Below, one piece after another: positions 1 through 8,774 of a stretch of DNA of 64,000 bases (within the stretch, counting starts at the first letter, position 1; each line of letters opens with the position of its first letter). Source of the stretch: CAYWRZ01 sp964460845 (GTDB lineage Bacteria > Bacteroidota > Bacteroidia > Flavobacteriales_D > UBA2798). The stretch covers positions 14,066 through 78,065 of the forward strand of contig CAYWRZ010000015.1 of NCBI GenBank assembly GCA_964460845.1, in the 5' to 3' direction. Made by a program: the position numbers and the translations under genes. The notes beneath the pieces are model-generated. The model had not been told where the DNA came from, made no database searches, and saw only the letters and a program-made list of their open reading frames with translations.

Positions 1-1034
1 GCCCCGACAATGCCTATTTTTTCGCCACGCTTAAATACATAGCTGAAAGCCTCGAGTATGTTTTTTTCGCCGTACGCTTTGCCGAGACGGTGAATTTCGA
101 GGATTTTGCCCCCGATGCGCTGCATATTGATTTGCAAATCCAGCTCTTCTTCGCCCGTGCGTTTGGTGGCCTTGTCTTTCAGATCGTAAAACGCATCGAC
201 CCTTGCTTTCGACTTCGTGCCGCGTGCCTTAGGCTGCCTGCGCATCCATTCGAGCTCTTTGCGAAACTGATTTTTGGCACGGGCCAAATTGGCCTGCTCG
301 TTTTCTTCACGTTCGTTTTTCTTTTCCAGAAAATACGAATAGTTGCCTTTATAACGGTAGAGCTGTCCGCCTTCAAGTTCGAGTATTTCGTTGCACACAC
401 GTTCCAAAAAATACCGATCGTGCGTGACCATAAACAGGGTGATATCGGCGGCTGAGAGAAAACCTTCGAGCCATTCGATCATGTCGAGATCAAGGTGGTT
501 GGTCGGCTCGTCGAGGATCATCAGATCGGGACGTGCAATAAGCACTCGCGCCAGGGCCAGCCTTTTTTTCTGTCCGCCCGACAAACGCCCGGCGGTGATC
601 TGTGTATCTTGCAAGCCGAGCTTACCGAGCACTTGCTTTACATTACTTTCGTAATCCCAGGCTTCGGTGCGATGCATTTCGTCGGTGGCTTTTTCGAGCG
701 CTGCCGGGTCGCCCGAGGCCACGCATTCATTGTAACGACGCAAAGCTTCTGCCGCCGGATTATCGGCTTCTATCACGGCCTGCAACACGGTAATGTCCGG
801 ATCAAAATAAATATCCTGCTCCAGGAAACCCACGCGAACTTCTTTGCGAAGCGTAACTTGTCCGCTGTCTTGCGGCTCTTTGCCGGTAAGCACCCGAAGC
901 AGCGTGGTTTTACCACTTCCGTTGCGGGCTACCAGGGCCACACGCTGTCCTTTTTCGATGCCAAAAGACAGGTTTTCGAACAGGACTTTTTCGCCGTAGT
1001 TCTTGGAAATATTTTCGACCGAAAGGTAATTCAC
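1..1034 (-). CDS. ABC-F family ATPase, N-terminal part (runs off the window)
   Basis: The frame opens at a GTG (1032-1034) and stays open to base 1, giving about 344 residues of a protein that is usually 600-650 residues long. The first nucleotide-binding domain is complete. It has a Walker A-like ARNGSGKTT at residues 36-44, the signature LSGGQ at 151-155, and a Walker B of the form DLMILDEPTNHLD at about 168-180. A charged linker rich in Lys and Glu follows. The window ends just as the second Walker A begins (GEKIGIVG). There are no membrane segments, so this is a soluble ABC-F (Uup/EttA-like) protein. Such proteins act at the ribosomal E site or on translation stress, not in transport. It lies 36 bp downstream of purL on the same strand and may share its transcript. 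The exact subfamily (Uup, EttA, YbiT or resistance type) cannot be decided without the C-terminus. Confidence 0.9.
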   Translation of the reverse strand, partial: MNYLSVENISKNYGEKVLFENLSFGIEKGQRVALVARNGSGKTTLLRVLTGKEPQDSGQVTLRKEVRVGFLEQDIYFDPDITVLQAVIEADNPAAEALRRYNECVASGDPAALEKATDEMHRTEAWDYESNVKQVLGKLGLQDTQITAGRLSGGQKKRLALARVLIARPDLMILDEPTNHLDLDMIEWLEGFLSAADITLFMVTHDRYFLERVCNEILELEGGQLYRYKGNYSYFLEKKNEREENEQANLARAKNQFRKELEWMRRQPKARGTKSKARVDAFYDLKDKATKRTGEEELDLQINMQRIGGKILEIHRLGKAYGEKNILEAFSYVFKRGEKIGIVG

Positions 1035-1070
1035 GGCGGGGTTGCGTCTATTTCCGAAAAAGGAAAGAAA

Positions 1071-3314
1071 TTAATTCTCCATTATTTTGTTACCGAGGGC
1101 ATTGTCGTACACGTCTTTGGCTTCGGTGATAAAACCGTAATGCGTATCGTCGATTACAAGCTTGCCTTTGGTAACGTGCCCCAGCAAGGTAAAAGGTACT
1201 TTTTGCAGGGCCATGTATTCGATAAATTCGGCTTCCTGCGCTTCAGATACGGTAACCACCACTCGGCTTTGCGCCTCTCCGAAAAGGAAAGCATCGGTAC
1301 GGATTTCGGAATCGGTTTCGATATGAAAACCGAGCTCGCGGGGCATGGCCATTTCGACCAGGGTTACCCATAATCCGCCGTCGGCACAGTCGTGCGCAGC
1401 GTTGATGTGCGCGTTACGAATCAGTCCTTTGACCACTTCCTGAAGGTTCACCTCTTTTTCGAGATCGAAATACGGCGGGGGTGAAAGCTTCACGCCACAA
1501 AGGTTATAGAGGTATTCGGAAGAATTGATGTCGTTATGCGATTCGCCCAAGAGGAATATCAGATCACCTTTCTGCTTGAAATCGAGGGTCATCTGGTGAA
1601 TTTTCTCGCGAACAATACCCAGCATGCCGATGGTCGGGGTAGGAAACACGGGAATTTCGCGTCCGCCTACCGAAGTTTGGTTGTAAAAGCTCACGTTACC
1701 ACCGGTAACCGGGGTCTGAAATTTCTGACAGGCCGTACTCATCCCTTTGATCGCACCTACAAATTGCCAGTAAGACTCCGGGTTATAAGGATTACCGAAG
1801 TTGAGGCAGTTGGTAATGGCTGAAGGTTCTCCGCCCGAACACACAATGTTACGGGCCGCTTCGGCCACCGCTATTTCGGTACCTTTTTCGGGATCGGCGT
1901 GTACGTAGCGTGAATTGCAATCGACGGTAAGCGCCAGGGCTGCATCGGTACCTTTCAGGTTGACGATACCCGCATCAGAAGGCGCGTTGGTGCTCATGTT
2001 GACCGTGCCTACCATCGAGTCGTACTGGTTGTAGATCCAACGTTTGGAAGCGATATTGGGCAAAGCCAAGAGGTCGAAAGCTGTTTTGGTCAGATCGGCC
2101 GGCTCTTTTACAGAATTGATATCAAATTTTTTGCTTTCGGCATAATAGGCAGGCTCTTTGTATTCGCGATGATACACGGGGGCACCACCACCCAGCACAA
2201 GCGACTCGGCAGGTACGTAACCCACGAGTTCGTTGTGGAAATAATATTCGAGCCAGCCGGTATCGGTCACTTCACCGATTTGCTCGCAGTTGAGATCCCA
2301 TTTATCAAAAATTTTCTTCACCTCTTCTTCGCGGCCTTTTTCGACCACGATAAGCATGCGCTCCTGCGATTCGGACAAGAGAATTTCGAAGGGCTTCATG
2401 CCTTCCTGACGCGTAGGCACTTTGTCGAGCCACACTTTCATCCCTACTCCGCCCTTGGCCGACATTTCGGAAGTGGAGCAGGTAATTCCTGCCGCGCCCA
2501 TATCCTGCATACCTACCACCGCTTTGGTGTGAGCCAGCTCCATGGTAGCTTCGAGCAGCAGCTTTTCCATAAAGGGATCACCTACCTGCACCGAGGGCAG
2601 GTCTTTGGCCGACTCTTCGGTAATGTCTTTCGAAGCAAAAGCGGCTCCGTGGATACCGTCTTTACCGGTAGCCGACCCGACGATAAACACCGGGTTGCCG
2701 GGGCCTTCGGCCGTAGCCGAAATCATTTCGCCCACCTTCATAATCCCCGCCGAAAAAGCGTTGACCAAAGGATTGGTATTGTAGCTTTCGTCGAAAAACA
2801 CCTCGCCGCCCACGATGGGGATACCAAACGCATTGCCGTAATCGCCTATGCCTTTCGAAACACCTTTGACAAGCCATTTGGTACGCGCTTCGTCGATGTT
2901 ACCAAAACGCAATGAGTTAAGCTGTGCCACGGGACGCGCGCCCATGGTAAAAATATCGCGGTTGATTCCCCCCACGCCGGTAGCCGCTCCCTGATAAGGT
3001 TCGATGGCAGAAGGGTGGTTATGGGATTCTATTTTGAAGGCGCAGGCCAGGCCGTTGCCTATATCGACCAGTCCGGCATTCTCTTCGCCGGCCTCGGCCA
3101 GCATGTGCGGCCCTTTTTTAGGGAGGGTTTTGAGCCAAACGATAGAATTCTTGTAAGAACAGTGCTCGCTCCACATCACCGAATACACGGAGAGCTCGGT
3201 AAAATTGGGCGTACGGCCGAGAATGGAAGTTATTTTTTCAAACTCTTCGGGAAGAAGACCCAATTGCCGGGCCTGTTCGAGGGTGGCGGATTCGCCCACA
3301 ACCGTTTTGCTCAT
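1071..3314 (-). CDS. purL: Phosphoribosylformylglycinamidine synthase II
   Basis: This 747-residue protein is the small-form FGAM synthase, which makes FGAM from FGAR, ATP and glutamine-derived ammonia in step 4 of purine synthesis. The N-terminus has the family pattern LGRTPNFTELSVYSVMWSEH, ending in the conserved SEHCSYK. VGGINRDIFTMGARP (about residues 115-130) and GGEVFFDESYNTNPLVNA follow. The second half repeats the AIRS-like fold (IVCSGGEPSAITNCLNFGNP; VTGGNVSFYNQT). The length fits the Bacillus/archaeal form that needs separate PurQ and PurS subunits. Neither is in this window. The gene has its own TAnnTTTG box just upstream and probably co-transcribes the ABC-F gene. Nothing looks broken. 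Confidence 0.97.
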   Translation of the reverse strand: MSKTVVGESATLEQARQLGLLPEEFEKITSILGRTPNFTELSVYSVMWSEHCSYKNSIVWLKTLPKKGPHMLAEAGEENAGLVDIGNGLACAFKIESHNHPSAIEPYQGAATGVGGINRDIFTMGARPVAQLNSLRFGNIDEARTKWLVKGVSKGIGDYGNAFGIPIVGGEVFFDESYNTNPLVNAFSAGIMKVGEMISATAEGPGNPVFIVGSATGKDGIHGAAFASKDITEESAKDLPSVQVGDPFMEKLLLEATMELAHTKAVVGMQDMGAAGITCSTSEMSAKGGVGMKVWLDKVPTRQEGMKPFEILLSESQERMLIVVEKGREEEVKKIFDKWDLNCEQIGEVTDTGWLEYYFHNELVGYVPAESLVLGGGAPVYHREYKEPAYYAESKKFDINSVKEPADLTKTAFDLLALPNIASKRWIYNQYDSMVGTVNMSTNAPSDAGIVNLKGTDAALALTVDCNSRYVHADPEKGTEIAVAEAARNIVCSGGEPSAITNCLNFGNPYNPESYWQFVGAIKGMSTACQKFQTPVTGGNVSFYNQTSVGGREIPVFPTPTIGMLGIVREKIHQMTLDFKQKGDLIFLLGESHNDINSSEYLYNLCGVKLSPPPYFDLEKEVNLQEVVKGLIRNAHINAAHDCADGGLWVTLVEMAMPRELGFHIETDSEIRTDAFLFGEAQSRVVVTVSEAQEAEFIEYMALQKVPFTLLGHVTKGKLVIDDTHYGFITEAKDVYDNALGNKIMEN

Positions 3315-3339
3315 GGAGAAAGGTGTTTTTTAATTGCCG

Positions 3340-3347
3340 CAAAGGTA
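3340..3347 (-). promoter_or_regulatory. TAnnTTTG -7 box of purL
   Basis: Read on the minus strand the bases are TACCTTTG, an exact match to the Bacteroidota -7 motif, about 25 bp before the purL ATG. No clear TTTG -33 element is seen at the usual spacing. Confidence 0.5.
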
Positions 3348-3400
3348 AGGATTTTGACCGAGTAGAAAAGCCCCGGTTAGAGGCTGGTCGAAAGCGATAA

Positions 3401-3448
3401 GGTACAATTGCCGGGGGACTCTCTTACGCTCTGCGGGCAAATTGTACC
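3401..3448. repeat. Inverted repeat overlapping the aminotransferase promoter
   Basis: Arms GGTACAATT (3401-3409) and AATTGTACC (3440-3448) are exact reverse complements, separated by 30 bp. The right arm overlaps the -7 box at 3445-3452. The spacing is near three helical turns, which would suit a dimeric regulator, but the regulator is unknown. Confidence 0.4.
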
Positions 3449-3452
3449 TTTG
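3445..3452 (+). promoter_or_regulatory. TAnnTTTG -7 box of the class III aminotransferase
   Basis: TACCTTTG lies 18 bp before the ATG at 3471. It sits inside the longer open frame that begins at 3408, so it argues for the later start. Confidence 0.5.
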
Positions 3453-3470
3453 GGCAAATTCGTGGAAGTA

Positions 3471-4643
3471 ATGCGACAGCTTTTTTTAGAACACCTTGCC
3501 CAGACCAGCGATTTCCCACTGGCTTTTGAAATAGAAAAAGCGGAAGGATGCTACCTGATTGATCCGCAGGGTAAAAAATACCTCGACCTGATTTCGGGCA
3601 TTGCCGTGAGCAATCTCGGGCATGGAAACGAAAAAATTAGACGTGCAATTATTCAACAAGTCGAAAAGCATGCGCACCTGCTGGTTTATGGCGAACTGGT
3701 GCAGGCACCGCAAGTGCAGTTAGCTGCGAAGCTGGCCTCGGTGCTGCCCCCTGCCCTGCAGTCGGTGTATTTGGTAAACTCGGGTGCCGAAGCGACCGAA
3801 GGGGCTATGAAATTAGCCAAACGCTATACGGGACGTTACGAAATAGCCTGTTTTGAAAACGCTTACCACGGAAGTACGCAGGGCGCGCTGAGCCTTATCG
3901 GGGGCGACGCGATGAAAAACGGGTTTATGCCCTTGTTACCGGGAATTACCCGATTACGATTTAACCGGGAAGAAGACCTGGAACTAATTACCACCGCCAC
4001 CGCCGCCGTGTTTACCGAACCCATACAGGGCGAAGCGGGCATACGTCCCGGCACAGACAGCTTTCTGAAAGCGTTGCGCCGCCGCTGCGACGAAACCGGA
4101 ACCTTATTAGTGTTCGACGAGATCCAAAGCGGATATGGCCGCACGGGGAAGCTGTTTGCTTTCGAACATTCGGGCGTGGTACCCGACATTCTGCTGCTGG
4201 CCAAGGGTATGGGTGGCGGAATGCCTTTGGGCGCTTTTATCAGTTCGGTCGAGATTATGCGCTGCCTGCGAAATAACCCGGTGTTGGGGCATATCACCAC
4301 TTTTGGCGGACACCCCGTATCGTGCGCGGCCAGTCTGGCAGCATTGGAAGAGCTGCTTTCGGGCAGCCTCATTGCCGAAGCGGCCGAAAAAGAAAAGCTG
4401 TTCCGCGAAGGGTTGCAGCACCCCCGCATCAAAGAAATAAGGGGAAAAGGGCTGATGTTGGCCGCCGAGCTCGACTCGTTTGCTACCGTGCAAAAAGTGA
4501 TACAGCGCTGCCTCGACAAAGGGCTGCTCACCGACTGGTTCCTGTTCTGCGATTACAGCCTGCGCATTGCGCCACCACTCACCATCAGCCGCGAGGAAAT
4601 TGAATGGGCTTGTGGGGTAATAAAGGAGAGTTTGGGGGACTGA
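3471..4643 (+). CDS. Class III pyridoxal-phosphate aminotransferase
   Basis: This 390-residue protein belongs to the acetylornithine/ornithine/4-aminobutyrate family of PLP aminotransferases. Visible landmarks are YLDLISGIAVSNLGHG near the N-terminus, YLVNSGAEATEGAMKLA (phosphate-binding region), ENAYHGST, TEPIQGEAGI, VFDEIQSGYGRTG with the PLP-contacting Asp, and LAKGMGGGMPLGA with the Schiff-base Lys. An upstream in-frame start at 3408 adds 21 residues with no family similarity and places the promoter box inside the gene, so 3471 is preferred. The amino-donor substrate cannot be read from sequence. No arginine-biosynthesis genes flank it, so argD is not assigned. It is divergent from purL. 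Confidence 0.88.
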   Translation: MRQLFLEHLAQTSDFPLAFEIEKAEGCYLIDPQGKKYLDLISGIAVSNLGHGNEKIRRAIIQQVEKHAHLLVYGELVQAPQVQLAAKLASVLPPALQSVYLVNSGAEATEGAMKLAKRYTGRYEIACFENAYHGSTQGALSLIGGDAMKNGFMPLLPGITRLRFNREEDLELITTATAAVFTEPIQGEAGIRPGTDSFLKALRRRCDETGTLLVFDEIQSGYGRTGKLFAFEHSGVVPDILLLAKGMGGGMPLGAFISSVEIMRCLRNNPVLGHITTFGGHPVSCAASLAALEELLSGSLIAEAAEKEKLFREGLQHPRIKEIRGKGLMLAAELDSFATVQKVIQRCLDKGLLTDWFLFCDYSLRIAPPLTISREEIEWACGVIKESLGD

Positions 4644-4736
4644 AATCGCACATTTCCAAGTCAAACCCCTTCCTCTGAAAAAAGGTCATTCCTGCCGTTA
4701 CCGGCAAAAAATAGCCCTTTAACACATATTTTGTCG

Positions 4737-4744
4737 TATTTTTG
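4737..4744 (+). promoter_or_regulatory. TAnnTTTG -7 box of the Fic gene
   Basis: TATTTTTG lies 27 bp upstream of the Fic ATG at 4772, in an AT-rich stretch. No good -33 element is visible. Confidence 0.45.
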
Positions 4745-4771
4745 CCGATAAAGAAATCGGACTAAAAAGCG

Positions 4772-5662
4772 ATGAACTACATTTCTGTAAGCGAGTTTGC
4801 CCAAAAATGGAATGTGCCGGAAAGGACGGTACGGAATTACTGCGCTACAGGGAAAATGAAAGGCGCTTTTCTTACAGGTAAAACCTGGAATATTCCGGAA
4901 GATGCTACTTTACCCCAAAAAGGAAATAAGAAAAGGTTTAGCACTAACGTCCTGCTCAATCAGCTCAAAGAGCAAAAAGACATGAAGCTCAAAGGAGGCA
5001 TTTACCATCGTACGCAAATTGACCTGACCTACAATTCGAACCGTATCGAAGGCAGTAAACTCACCCATGATCAAACGCGCTATATTTTCGAAACCAACAC
5101 CATAGGGGCATCTACGGGAAATATTAATGTAGATGACATCATCGAAACCAGCAATCACTTTCGCGGCATTGATTTTATCCTTGACAAAGCAACGGCCAAG
5201 CTCAGCGAATCACTAATTAAACAGTTGCATTTTTTGTTAAAATCAGGCACTTCCGATAGTGGAAAAGATTGGTTTAATGTGGGGGAATACAAAAAGCTTC
5301 CAAACGAAGTAGGGGGTAACGAAACCTGTCCGCCTAAAGAGGTTGGGGCAAAAATGAGAGAATTATTGGCCGACTATCAGCGCATTGAAAAGAAAACGCT
5401 CGAAGATCTTATTGACTTTCATTATCGATTCGAAATTATTCATCCTTTTCAAGACGGAAACGGTCGTGTAGGGCGATTGATCTTATTTAAAGAATGTCTT
5501 GCGAATGGCATCGTGCCCTTTATCATAGATGAAGAGCTTAAGCTTTTTTATTACCGGGGATTGCAGGAATGGCCACGCGTAAAAGAATACCTTTTAGACA
5601 CTTGCCTCACCGCGCAGGATAGCTACAAATCGCTTTTGCGTTATTTTGAAATCGAGCACTAA
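4772..5662 (+). CDS. Fic-domain AMP-transferase with N-terminal helix-turn-helix
   Basis: This 296-residue protein carries the full Fic core HPFQDGNGRVGR at residues 224-235, with catalytic His224. That is the motif for transferring AMP from ATP to a hydroxyl group on a target protein. A class II autoinhibitory motif of the form S-x-x-x-E-G is at residues 89-94 (SNRIEG), so the inhibitory glutamate is Glu93 in the same chain. Residues 1-45 (VSEFAQKWNVPERTVRNYC and following) look like an excisionase/MerR-type DNA-binding helix-turn-helix, suggesting autoregulation or DNA targeting. It stands alone between an aminotransferase and a decayed ATPase gene, with no obvious antitoxin neighbour. The target protein is unknown. 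The catalytic and inhibitory residues all look intact. Confidence 0.9.
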   Translation: MNYISVSEFAQKWNVPERTVRNYCATGKMKGAFLTGKTWNIPEDATLPQKGNKKRFSTNVLLNQLKEQKDMKLKGGIYHRTQIDLTYNSNRIEGSKLTHDQTRYIFETNTIGASTGNINVDDIIETSNHFRGIDFILDKATAKLSESLIKQLHFLLKSGTSDSGKDWFNVGEYKKLPNEVGGNETCPPKEVGAKMRELLADYQRIEKKTLEDLIDFHYRFEIIHPFQDGNGRVGRLILFKECLANGIVPFIIDEELKLFYYRGLQEWPRVKEYLLDTCLTAQDSYKSLLRYFEIEH

Positions 5663-5884
5663 TACATAAACCCGAAAAGCCAGACCGGAATCCTGGAGTC
5701 TGGCAATCTGTAAAAGCAAGGTGGTTTTCCCGGCGCCTCTTGCCGCTTTCACCGCAATCGAACAGTTCTTCAGTTCCATTTCATGGATAAGATAACGCTG
5801 AAAAGCTAAGGATGTACGGGCAATTTTTGTCTGAAATTCGAGTATCAAGGACTGCGTTTTGCTCTTTTTGAAAAGCAAATACAA
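5594..5884 (-). pseudogene. Truncated AAA ATPase (DUF4143-type) N-terminal fragment
   Basis: The minus-strand frame starts at a TTG (5882-5884) and encodes 96 residues. Residues about 18-65 resemble the start of the Bacteroidota AAA ATPases that carry a C-terminal DUF4143. FQRYLIHEMEL is followed by a P-loop-like AARGAGKTTLLLQIARL. The family is normally near 380 residues. After the P-loop the frame turns into unrelated sequence and ends inside the 3' end of the Fic gene, overlapping it by about 70 bp. I read this as a deletion remnant and not a functional protein. The rest of 5663-6027 is otherwise empty except for the lon terminator. Confidence 0.55.
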
Positions 5885-5972
5885 CTAAAATCGTTAAACA
5901 AAAACAGCATTATTTTTAATTATTGCTCTTTACAAAAAGCAATACCACAAGAATGAACGCTAATCGCCTGCA

Positions 5973-6004
5973 CAAAAAATCCCCTGACACATTGCCAGGG
6001 GATT
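5973..6004 (-). terminator. Rho-independent terminator of lon
   Basis: A perfect 9-bp stem (5979-5987 with 5996-6004) and an 8-nt loop are followed on the minus strand by a run of T (5973-5979). It lies 24 bp past the lon stop. Confidence 0.8.
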
Positions 6005-6027
6005 CTCTTTTGGGAAAACCTTATCTT

Positions 6028-8598
6028 CTAACGCCGCGCTTGCCGCGTACCTGTACGGGCTGTACTGCGCGTAGTTGTTTTTTTGACAGGTGCTTTTTTA
6101 AGCGTTTTTTTCGGGGCGACTTTCGGCTTTTTCGTGACAATCGCTTTAGTTAGCTTTTTTCCGCTCACATTGACCGCATTGTCCACCTGCTCGTCGAGCA
6201 AAGCTATATTCAGTACTTCGATCATCTCTTTCACGTAGTGAAAACGAAGCCCCTTGAGGTATTCGGGTCGAATGTCTTCGATGTCTTTCCGATTGGCTTC
6301 GCAAAGGATGATCTCTTTAATATTGGCCCGGCGGGCCGCTAATATTTTTTCTTTTATCCCCCCCACAGGCAGCACCTTTCCACGAAGGGTGATTTCGCCG
6401 GTCATGGCCAGGTACTTTTTCACTTTACGCTGGGTAAAGGCCGAGGCCAGCGCCGTCAGCATAGTGATACCCGCCGAAGGGCCGTCTTTGGGCGTAGCGC
6501 CTTCGGGTACGTGCACGTGCACATTCCAGCGTTCGAAGACCTCGGGTGTAAGCTGCCACTGCGCGGCATAGGCTTTCAGAAATTCGAGCGCGATCACAGC
6601 CGATTCCTTCATTACCGCACCGAGGTTACCGGTAAGTGTCAGCTTCCCTTTGCCCGGCGTAAGCAGCGATTCGATAAAAAGTATCTCGCCGCCCGCAGGT
6701 GTCCAGGCTAATCCTGTCACTACTCCGGCCGAATTGTTATGCTCGTATTTTTCACGCGCGTGCGAAGGTCCCAAAATTTTCCCTACCTCGTCGGCCGTGA
6801 GCGCTGCTTTGAATTTTTCTTTCGAAGCGACCTGACGGGCACGCGACCTCACGAGCTTAGCCAGGCGTTTTTCCAGCCCGCGCACTCCCGATTCGGCGGT
6901 GTATTCTTCGACCACTTTTTCGAGCAAACGCTCCTCTATTCCGAAGTCCTTTTCCTGCAAACCATGGTCGGCGAGTAGTTTGGGAATCAGGTGACGCTGT
7001 GCAATTTGTATCTTTTCCTCGACCGTGTAGCCGTTCACCTCGATAATCTCCATGCGGTCACGCAAAGGCGGCTGAATGGTCGCAAGGTTGTTGGCGGTAG
7101 CGATAAAAAAGACTCTTGAAAGGTCGTAGTCCACCTCGAGGTAATTGTCGTAAAACGAAGTATTTTGCTCGGGGTCAAGCACTTCGAGCAGGGCCGAAGA
7201 AGGATCGCCGTGGAAACTTTCGCCGGTTTTGTCCACCTCATCGAGCACAAACACAGGATTAGAAGTACCCGCTTTGCGAATGCTCTGAATCACCCGGCCG
7301 GGCATGGCTCCCACGTACGTTTTGCGGTGCCCGCGAATCTCGGCCTCGTCGCGCAAACCGCCAAGCGACATACGCACGTATTTACGCCCTATGGCTTCGG
7401 CAATGGATTTGCCAAGTGAGGTTTTACCCACTCCCGGAGGACCGTAAAGGCAAAGAATGGGCGCTTTCATGTCTTTTTTCAGCTTGAGCACAGCCAGGTA
7501 TTCGATGATGCGCTCCTTGACTTTTTCGAGTCCGAAATGATCACGGTCAAGAATAGCCTGCGCCTTTTTCAGGTCAAACTTATCTTTGGAATACTGGTTC
7601 CAGGGCAGCTCTACCATCAGCTCGAGGTAATTCAGTTGCACCGAATATTCGGCGCCCGAAGGGTTCATCCGGCTCAGCTTGTCAATTTCTTTTTCAAAAT
7701 ATTTTTTGACTTCGGCCGTCCATTTTTTGCCTTCGGCTTTTTCCTGCAACTCACGAATTTCCTGTTCTACCGGACTTTCGCCCAATTCTTCCTGAATGGT
7801 TTTCATCTGCTGGTGCAGAAAATATTCGCGCTGCTGCCGATCGATGTCGCTTTTTACTTTCGACTGGATGTCATTTTTCAGTTCCAGCATCTGCAATTCG
7901 CGCGTCAGCATACCCAGCAGCTTTTCGGCACGGCCGGTCAGATCGGCTTTTTCGAGCAGGGCCTGCTTTTCTTCGACAGGAGCAGTGATGTTGGAAGAAA
8001 TGAAGTTGACCAAAAAAGTAGGGCTTTCTATATTTTTAATCGCGAAAGCCGCTTCGCTGGGCATATTGGGATGCAGGTGAATGATATTCAGCGAAAGATC
8101 TTTCAGCGATCCTATCAGCGCATCGAGCTTGTTGTCGCGTTCGGGTACCGACACGTCCATATAAGGACGCACTCGCGCACGGATATAAGGCTCTTCGGTA
8201 ATCAGCTCCGTCATTTCGAAGCGTTTTTTACCCTGAATAATGATGGTGGTGCTGCCGTCGGGCATTTTCAGCATACGCAGCACATGCGCCACGGTGCCTA
8301 TTTTATTCAGATCCTCAAACACAGGCGACTCGATGTCCTGCTTTTTCTGCGACACCACTCCGATAGCCCGCTTGGCTTTGTAGGCTTCGTTGATAAGACG
8401 AATGGATTTGTCGCGTCCTACGGTAATGGGAATAACTACCCCGGGGAAAAGCACATTGTTGCGAATGGGCAGGATGGAAAGCTCTTCAGGAGTTTCCTCG
8501 TTGTTCATCTGCTCTTCATCTTCGGGGGTTATCAGGGGGATAAACTCCGTTTCGGAATCTATAATGTTACTCAAGTCAAGAAATTGTTCGTTCATCAA
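6028..8598 (-). CDS. lon: ATP-dependent protease Lon
   Basis: This 856-residue protein is a homo-oligomeric cytosolic AAA+ serine protease that degrades misfolded and regulatory proteins. The N-terminal substrate-binding domain begins ELSILPIRNNVLFPGVVIPI. The AAA+ module has Walker A GPPGVGKTS and Walker B PVFVLDEVDK. The protease domain shows DGPSAGITM with nucleophile Ser708 and the paired Lys751 in GGIKEKILAA. About 40 extra C-terminal residues (814-856) are very rich in Lys, Arg and Thr and are not part of the standard Lon domains. The gene is monocistronic, with a TAnnTTTG box upstream and a strong terminator downstream. Confidence 0.97.
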   Translation of the reverse strand: MMNEQFLDLSNIIDSETEFIPLITPEDEEQMNNEETPEELSILPIRNNVLFPGVVIPITVGRDKSIRLINEAYKAKRAIGVVSQKKQDIESPVFEDLNKIGTVAHVLRMLKMPDGSTTIIIQGKKRFEMTELITEEPYIRARVRPYMDVSVPERDNKLDALIGSLKDLSLNIIHLHPNMPSEAAFAIKNIESPTFLVNFISSNITAPVEEKQALLEKADLTGRAEKLLGMLTRELQMLELKNDIQSKVKSDIDRQQREYFLHQQMKTIQEELGESPVEQEIRELQEKAEGKKWTAEVKKYFEKEIDKLSRMNPSGAEYSVQLNYLELMVELPWNQYSKDKFDLKKAQAILDRDHFGLEKVKERIIEYLAVLKLKKDMKAPILCLYGPPGVGKTSLGKSIAEAIGRKYVRMSLGGLRDEAEIRGHRKTYVGAMPGRVIQSIRKAGTSNPVFVLDEVDKTGESFHGDPSSALLEVLDPEQNTSFYDNYLEVDYDLSRVFFIATANNLATIQPPLRDRMEIIEVNGYTVEEKIQIAQRHLIPKLLADHGLQEKDFGIEERLLEKVVEEYTAESGVRGLEKRLAKLVRSRARQVASKEKFKAALTADEVGKILGPSHAREKYEHNNSAGVVTGLAWTPAGGEILFIESLLTPGKGKLTLTGNLGAVMKESAVIALEFLKAYAAQWQLTPEVFERWNVHVHVPEGATPKDGPSAGITMLTALASAFTQRKVKKYLAMTGEITLRGKVLPVGGIKEKILAARRANIKEIILCEANRKDIEDIRPEYLKGLRFHYVKEMIEVLNIALLDEQVDNAVNVSGKKLTKAIVTKKPKVAPKKTLKKAPVKKTTTRSTARTGTRQARR

Positions 8599-8656
8599 TA
8601 GAAGGTTTGGTGTAGTCTGATCCTTGTCAGGTGGCTCACACTTGGGGCTTGGGAAT

Positions 8657-8664
8657 CAAAGTTA
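8657..8664 (-). promoter_or_regulatory. TAnnTTTG -7 box of lon
   Basis: Minus-strand TAACTTTG lies about 58 bp before the lon ATG, leaving a leader of roughly 50 nt. No heat-shock-type element or -33 box could be identified. Confidence 0.4.
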
Positions 8665-8774
8665 TCGTAAAAAATGCTGAAATTTCCGGGACACCGATTT
8701 CGGACAAGGAACTGCCAAATCTGTCCAATCACCGTGCCAAGGGCTTAGAGGGTGAAAAAATGGCCGGATCGGGT

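Noticed and set aside
2169..2915. Long plus-strand frames across purL, and similar ones across lon, argS, batD and the SMC-like ATPase
   Set aside because: These are antisense shadows of strongly conserved genes, without domains or start signals of their own.
4691..4704. Terminator after the aminotransferase
   Set aside because: A short hairpin (TGCCG/CGGCA) exists but is followed by A and not T on the plus strand, so it does not fit on either strand.
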